From Phascolarctobacterium succinatutens CAG:287 (GTDB lineage: Bacteria > Bacillota > Negativicutes > Acidaminococcales > Acidaminococcaceae): a stretch of 20,466 nt of DNA. A program made the translations under genes and the position numbers. The stretch's first letter is position 1. The number at the start of each line of letters is the position of its first letter. Of this stretch, positions 16,277 to 20,466 are shown one piece after another. Under the pieces are notes generated by a model. The model was not told the DNA's origin. It worked only from the letters and a program-made list of their open reading frames with translations, and searched no databases. The DNA lies in contig NZ_FR892804.1 of NCBI RefSeq assembly GCF_000434895.1, positions 1 to 20,466 on the forward strand, in the 5' to 3' direction.

Positions 16277-16551
16277 AACACAGTGATGTGTTTGTTTTAA
16301 TTTAAGAACAAAATGCAATGACCGGGAAAATTTACCTGCCCCAGCATTCAGAGAGACGGCGTATGGTGCAAGCCGCCAACAAGCAGGCAAAGAAGCTCAC
16401 CCGCGAGCAGCTTCTCTGAACCAAGTAGGAGCAGACGTTTCTAGCACGTTACGCTGCCGATTCGCTAATCGGAAAAATTAAGTACAACTTAGGGTGGTAC
16501 CGCGAAAAAATTTCGCCCCTATCTGCAAGCGCAGATAGGGGCTATTTTTAT
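16277..16551 (+). promoter_or_regulatory. T-box leader, leucine specifier
   Basis: The conserved T-box sequence AGGGTGGTACCGCG is at 16491-16504 and precedes an intrinsic terminator. Upstream, a stem I can be drawn from CAGAGA (near 16348) to TCTCTG (near 16413), with a distal CGGC-GCCG hairpin around GGTGCAAG. In the 3' side of stem I the pattern GAAG-CTC-ACC puts CTC (16396-16398), a leucine codon, in the specifier position. Uncharged tRNA-Leu would pair there and with the T-box bulge, favour the antiterminator and turn on leucine synthesis. The 5' limit is set from the promoter; stem II/III details were not modelled. Confidence 0.92.
16515..16550 (+). terminator. T-box regulated terminator
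   Basis: GCCCCTATCTGC pairs perfectly with GCAGATAGGGGC (12 bp, AAGC loop) followed by TATTTTTA. It is the terminator alternative of the T-box switch, ending 24 bp before the leuC start. Confidence 0.92.
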
Positions 16552-16573
16552 TATAAGGAAGAAGGTTACTTTT

Positions 16574-17839
16574 ATGGGAATGACAATGACGCAAAAAATC
16601 TTAGCCAAGCACGCTCACCGCGACAGCGTAAGCGCCGGCGACCTGCTTGTTTCTCAAGTAGATTTAGTATTAGCAAATGATATTACCGGTCCCCCGGCTA
16701 TCAACGAATTTGAAAAAATCGGTAAACCGGTATTTGATAAAAACAAAATTGCTCTGGTTCCGGACCATTTCTCACCCTGCAAGGATATCAAATCCGCAAC
16801 CATGTGCAAGCGTATGCGTGACTTCGCCCGCAAGCACGAAATCAAAAACTACTTTGAAGTGGGCCAGATGGGTATCGAGCATGCACTGCTGCCTGATAAA
16901 GGCCTTGTTGCTCCCGGCGAAATCATCATTGGTGCCGATTCCCATACCTGCACCTACGGCGCGCTCAACGCACTGAGCACCGGTATGGGCCAGACCGATA
17001 TCGGCTGCGCTATGGCCAGCGGTACCTCCTGGTTCAAGGTTCCGCAGGCTATCAAAGTCAACCTGACCGGCAAGCTGCCGAAATACGTTAAAGGCAAGGA
17101 CATCATCCTGACCATCATCGGTATGATTGGCGTTGACGGCGCCCGTTACCAATCTTTGGAATTCACCGGCGAAGGTGTCAGCGAGCTTTCTATGGCCGAC
17201 CGTCTGACTATCTGCAACATGGCTATTGAGGCCGGCGGCAAAAACGGCATTTTCCCTGTTGATGAAAAAACCATCGAATTCTTAAAGGAACGCGGCGTAA
17301 CCCGTGAATGGGAAGCAGTTACTGCCGACGAAGACGCTGAATATGCCCGCGTACTCGATATTAAGCTCGACGAGCTTGTTCCCGTTGTTGCTTATCCGCA
17401 TCTGCCGGAAAACACCCATCCTGCTAAGGAAGGTCATGCAATCAAAATTGACCAGGTTGTCATCGGCTCCTGCACCAACGGCCGTCTGGAGGATCTTGAG
17501 CAGGCTGCCGAAATTCTCAAAGGTCACAAGGTTTGCGACCATGTGCGTATGATTATCATCCCGGCAACCCAGCAGATTTATCAGGAGGCTATGCATCGCG
17601 GTTACATCGATACCTTTATTGATGCCGGTGCTGCCGTTTCTACTCCAACCTGCGGCCCCTGCCTTGGCGGTTACATGGGCATCCTCGCAGCAGGCGAGCG
17701 CGCTGTTTCCACCACTAACCGTAACTTCCGCGGCCGCATGGGCCATGTCGACAGCGAGGTTTATCTGGCAAGCCCCTATACCGCTGCAGCCAGTGCCATC
17801 ACCGGTTATATCACCAGCCCTGAGGAGGTAGTAAAATGA
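16574..17839 (+). CDS. leuC: 3-isopropylmalate dehydratase large subunit
   Basis: With LeuD it isomerises 2-isopropylmalate to 3-isopropylmalate in leucine synthesis. The 421-residue length marks the shorter LeuC type common in Firmicutes and archaea, not the ~465-residue enterobacterial type. The three 4Fe-4S cluster cysteines are present: Cys300 in GSCTNGR, and Cys360 and Cys363 in TCGPCLGG. GADSHTCTYGAL near 120 is also diagnostic of the aconitase family. AGAAGG lies about eight bases before the ATG. Homoaconitase is the sequence-similar alternative, but the leucine T-box and leuDB neighbours settle the role. Confidence 0.96.
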   Translation: MGMTMTQKILAKHAHRDSVSAGDLLVSQVDLVLANDITGPPAINEFEKIGKPVFDKNKIALVPDHFSPCKDIKSATMCKRMRDFARKHEIKNYFEVGQMGIEHALLPDKGLVAPGEIIIGADSHTCTYGALNALSTGMGQTDIGCAMASGTSWFKVPQAIKVNLTGKLPKYVKGKDIILTIIGMIGVDGARYQSLEFTGEGVSELSMADRLTICNMAIEAGGKNGIFPVDEKTIEFLKERGVTREWEAVTADEDAEYARVLDIKLDELVPVVAYPHLPENTHPAKEGHAIKIDQVVIGSCTNGRLEDLEQAAEILKGHKVCDHVRMIIIPATQQIYQEAMHRGYIDTFIDAGAAVSTPTCGPCLGGYMGILAAGERAVSTTNRNFRGRMGHVDSEVYLASPYTAAASAITGYITSPEEVVK

Positions 17840-18330
17840 GCAAAGTTTGGCGTTACGGCGACCACATCGATACAGACGTTATTATTCCGGCAAGATATCT
17901 GAACATTGCCGACTTCAAGGAATTAGCAGAGCACGCTATGGAGGATGCGAAGGAAAACCTGGAAATTAACTTCGCCGCCAACGTACAGCCCGGCGACTAC
18001 ATCGTTGCCGGCAAAAACTTCGGTTGCGGCTCCTCCCGTGAGCATGCCCCGGTAGTATTAAAGGTTAAGGGCATCAAATGCATCGTAGCAGACAGCTTTG
18101 CCCGCATCTTCTATCGCAATGCGATTAACATCGGCCTGCCGGTGCTGGAAATCGGCGCCGACGTAGAAAAGATTGAACCCGGTGACGAAATTGACGTTGA
18201 TATCAACAAGGGTGAAATCAAAATCCTCAATAAAAATATTACGATCAAAACAAAACCGCTGCCGGAATTTATCCAGCATATCGCAGACTGCGGCGGCCTG
18301 ATTAATTATATTAAAGGAGAAAACAAATAA
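17836..18330 (+). CDS. leuD: 3-isopropylmalate dehydratase small subunit
   Basis: A 164-residue swivel-domain subunit that completes the LeuCD active site. The conserved NFGCGSSREHAP is at residues 61-72, and DTDVIIPARYLN (12-23) carries the substrate-specificity loop. Its ATG overlaps the leuC stop by four bases (ATGA), pointing to coupled translation and equal subunit amounts, and its own stop overlaps the leuB start by one base. Size fits the short LeuD type that partners the short LeuC. Confidence 0.96.
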   Translation: MSKVWRYGDHIDTDVIIPARYLNIADFKELAEHAMEDAKENLEINFAANVQPGDYIVAGKNFGCGSSREHAPVVLKVKGIKCIVADSFARIFYRNAINIGLPVLEIGADVEKIEPGDEIDVDINKGEIKILNKNITIKTKPLPEFIQHIADCGGLINYIKGENK

Positions 18331-19403
18331 TGAAGATTTGCTTACTGCCAGGTGACGGTATTGGTGTAGAAATAGTTGATGCAGCTGTAGAGGTTCTCGA
18401 CGCTGCTGCCAAAAAATTCGGCTTTGAAATTGAATATGACAAGCAGCTCATCGGCGGCTGCGCAATCGATGCAACCGGCGTTCCCCTGCCGGAAGCAACC
18501 ATTGCCAGTGCTAAGGCTGCTGACGCTGTGCTGCTCGGTGCTGTCGGCGGACCGAAATGGGATAATGTTGCTCCGGATATCCGTCCGGAAAAAGGCCTGC
18601 TTGGTATCCGCAAGGCTTTGGGCCTGTACTGCAACCTGCGCCCGATGACCGTTTCCAAATTCACCGCGCATCTTTCTCCGCTGAAAACGGAACGTGCAGA
18701 GGGCGCCGATCTTTTAATCGTGCGCGAGCTTACCGGCGGCATCTACTTCGGTGAGCATACCGAAGCGCACCTCAATGCTGACGGTGTTGAGGAAGCAAGC
18801 GATATTGAGCTTTACACCCGTCCGGAGGTAGAACGCATTGCCCGTTTTGCTTTTGAAGCTTCCAAGAAACGCCGCGGTAAAGTAACCAGCGTTGATAAAG
18901 CCAATGTATTGGGCTCCAGCCGCATGTGGCGTAAAATTGTTGCCGAAATGCAGGCTAAGGATTATCCTGAAGTCGAGCTGAACAACTTCTATGTTGACAA
19001 CTGCGCTATGCAGTTAGTGCTGAATCCGAAGCAGTTTGACGTTATTTTGACCAACAATATCTTTGGCGATATTCTCAGTGATGAAGCAAGCACCATCGCA
19101 GGCAGCATCGGCCTGCTTCCGAGCGCCAGCCTCGGTGACGGCACTGGTATGTACGAGCCTATCCACGGCAGCGCACCGGACATTGCCGGCCAAGGCATCG
19201 CTAACCCGCTGGCAACCATTCTCAGCGTCGCTATGATGCTGCGCTACTCTCTGAACCAAAATGCAGCAGCAGATGCTATGGAAGCAGCTGTTGACGCAGT
19301 CATGGAACAGGGCTACCGCACTCCGGACCTTTATGCAGAAGGTCTGAAAAAAGTTTCTACATCTGAAATGGGCCACCTGGTTGCTCAGGAACTGCTCAAA
19401 TAG
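18330..19403 (+). CDS. leuB: 3-isopropylmalate dehydrogenase
   Basis: LeuB oxidatively decarboxylates 3-isopropylmalate with NAD+ to 2-ketoisocaproate, the precursor of leucine. The 357-residue protein keeps the substrate and metal residues: Arg94, Arg104, Arg132, Tyr139, Lys190, Asp223, Asp247 and Asp251. LLPGDGIGVEI is at the start, and GSAPDIAGQGIANP (290-303) is the NAD-side loop. It starts on the TAATG junction with leuD behind AAAGGAG. Isocitrate and tartrate dehydrogenases are relatives, but the motifs and operon are those of LeuB. Confidence 0.97.
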   Translation: MKICLLPGDGIGVEIVDAAVEVLDAAAKKFGFEIEYDKQLIGGCAIDATGVPLPEATIASAKAADAVLLGAVGGPKWDNVAPDIRPEKGLLGIRKALGLYCNLRPMTVSKFTAHLSPLKTERAEGADLLIVRELTGGIYFGEHTEAHLNADGVEEASDIELYTRPEVERIARFAFEASKKRRGKVTSVDKANVLGSSRMWRKIVAEMQAKDYPEVELNNFYVDNCAMQLVLNPKQFDVILTNNIFGDILSDEASTIAGSIGLLPSASLGDGTGMYEPIHGSAPDIAGQGIANPLATILSVAMMLRYSLNQNAAADAMEAAVDAVMEQGYRTPDLYAEGLKKVSTSEMGHLVAQELLK

Positions 19404-19450
19404 ACATTCCCGGTATAACGCCATCCCCTCAGCGTTTACCAAAGCATTTC

Positions 19451-19484
19451 TACCCGTAAGCCTTCCGTTTGGGGCTTACGGGTA
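19451..19484 (+). terminator. Hairpin after leuB, possible terminator
   Basis: TACCCGTAAGCC (19451-19462) pairs with GGCTTACGGGTA (19473-19484), a perfect 12-bp stem with a 10-base loop, 48 bp past the leuB stop. The following AAAATTT is a weak U-tract; a T-rich run (19511-19541) comes only later. It could be a leaky terminator or an RNA-stabilising stem before azlC. Confidence 0.55.
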
Positions 19485-19561
19485 AAATTTCCATCACTTA
19501 GGCACTATTATATTTTGATTTTTTTGTTTTTTGGATTTTTTTACGATTGTTGTGGTGTATT

Positions 19562-20326
19562 ATGATGCAAATTTCAACTAAAAATATTGATTCTGTATAT
19601 ACTAATAATGCTTTAAGCAATGCTGCGGCCTTCCGTCAAGGCTTACACGATGCTATTCCCATAGGATTGGGGTATTTTGCCGTAGCCTTTTCTCTGGGAA
19701 TTATTTGCCGCACATCCGGGCTTTCTGTATTCCAGGGCTTTCTGACAAGCCTGCTCAACAACACTTCAGCCGGTGAATTTGCCGCTATTACCCTCATAGG
19801 TCAAAACGCCAGCTATACCGAAATAGCGCTTGTAACCCTTATCGCCAATGCACGCTACATGCTGATGAGCTGCGCGCTGAGCCAAAGGCTCAGCAACGCG
19901 CAAGGCTTTATACATCGTCTGGCTATGGCCTTCGCTGTAACGGATGAGCTTTTCGGTATCGCCATCTCCCGTCCCGGTGTTTTGAATCCATACTATTACT
20001 ATGGCGGTATGGCCGTAGCAATTCCTGGATGGTCGATTGGTACAGCCAGCGGCATTATCGCCGGTGCAGCGCTGCCAGAACGCATTGTCAGCGCACTGAG
20101 CGTAGCACTGTTTGGTATGTTCCTTGCTATTATCATTCCCCCTGCACGCGAAAGCCGTATCATTCTCACTGTTGTAATCACAAGCTTCGTCGCCAGCTTC
20201 GCAGCAGCATATCTGCAGCCGTTGGCGCAGCTTACCGGCGGTACACGTACCATTATCCTCACTGTAGTCATCGCAGCGGCTGCAGCCTGGTTCAGGCCGG
20301 TACAATCCCAGCAAAAGGAGGACTAG
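19562..20326 (+). CDS. azlC: AzlC family branched-chain amino acid exporter, large subunit
   Basis: AzlC with AzlD exports branched-chain amino acids and their analogues. From the ATG at 19562 the protein has 254 residues and six or more hydrophobic segments; the family signatures FRQGLHDAIPIGLGYFAVAF (24-43) and ANARYMLMS (95-103) are clear. The start is uncertain: an ATG follows at 19565 and TTG codons lie at 19547 and 19550, and no good ribosome binding site precedes any of them. It lies 158 bp after leuB; no convincing own promoter was found, so it may depend on readthrough from the leucine-controlled operon. Confidence 0.87.
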   Translation: MMQISTKNIDSVYTNNALSNAAAFRQGLHDAIPIGLGYFAVAFSLGIICRTSGLSVFQGFLTSLLNNTSAGEFAAITLIGQNASYTEIALVTLIANARYMLMSCALSQRLSNAQGFIHRLAMAFAVTDELFGIAISRPGVLNPYYYYGGMAVAIPGWSIGTASGIIAGAALPERIVSALSVALFGMFLAIIIPPARESRIILTVVITSFVASFAAAYLQPLAQLTGGTRTIILTVVIAAAAAWFRPVQSQQKED

Positions 20327-20329
20327 CAC

Positions 20330-20466
20330 ATGGAACACAATATTTACATTTATATTGCAGTCATGGCACTTGTTACCTACGCTATCCGCGTGCTTCCGCT
20401 CACACTCATCCGTAAGGAAATCAAAAATCCCTTCATCCGTTCCTTTTTATATTATGTCCCCTACAC
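20330..20466 (+). CDS. azlD: AzlD family branched-chain amino acid exporter, small subunit (3' end outside window)
   Basis: The first 45 codons are visible from an ATG with AAAGGAGG eight bases upstream, 3 bp after azlC. The translated start (IYIAVMALVTYAIRVLPLTL) is a membrane helix with the TYAIRVLP pattern of AzlD proteins. The gene is cut by the window edge. The tight pairing with azlC supports the call. Confidence 0.85.
   Translation, partial: MEHNIYIYIAVMALVTYAIRVLPLTLIRKEIKNPFIRSFLYYVPY

Overview
The window looks like chromosomal DNA from a diderm Firmicute of the class Negativicutes. The evidence is Firmicute-style expression signals (strong AGGAGG-type ribosome binding sites, TTG and GTG starts, a T-box leucine leader), a rod-shape cluster in the order maf-radC-mreBCD-mrdA-rodA-radical SAM, and an RseC/MucC-like membrane protein of a kind typical of bacteria with an outer membrane. 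An Acidaminococcaceae member such as Phascolarctobacterium would fit, but the genus is a guess from gene content and moderate GC only.

Positions 1-9496 (minus strand) form one tightly packed run of eleven genes reading leftward from an extended -10 promoter near 9560. Three small membrane proteins come first (one unrecognised, one PH-like, one RseC-like). Then follow maf (nucleotide pyrophosphatase), radC (JAMM-motif protein), mreB, mreC and mreD (elongasome scaffold), mrdA (PBP2 transpeptidase), rodA (SEDS glycosyltransferase) and a radical SAM protein of the TIGR03960 type that runs off the left edge. The core of this run builds the lateral cell wall.

Positions 9814-13855 (minus strand) hold obgE, proB and proA in that transcriptional order. 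ObgE is a ribosome-associated GTPase, and ProB and ProA make the first two steps of proline synthesis. A strong promoter precedes obgE and a hairpin lies beyond proA. Between obgE and proB sit two near-identical ~90-bp palindromic repeats, and fragments of the same family occur nearby.

Positions 13970-16079 (minus strand) hold an intact gltD (glutamate synthase small subunit) with a clear terminator. Its expected partner gltB is reduced to a ~420-bp remnant: the first ~85 codons, a short internal piece far downstream in the normal protein, and frameshifts, still behind a near-consensus promoter.

Positions 16242-20466 (plus strand) start from a divergent promoter. A T-box leader with a CUC (Leu) specifier and an intrinsic terminator precedes leuC-leuD-leuB, three overlapping or nearly abutting genes of leucine synthesis; leuA is not here. 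After a hairpin come azlC and the start of azlD, a branched-chain amino acid export pair.

The most notable items are the gltB remnant, the structured repeats around obgE, and the uncharacterised three-gene membrane module heading the rod-shape operon. No phage, transposase, CRISPR, tRNA or rRNA signal was seen.
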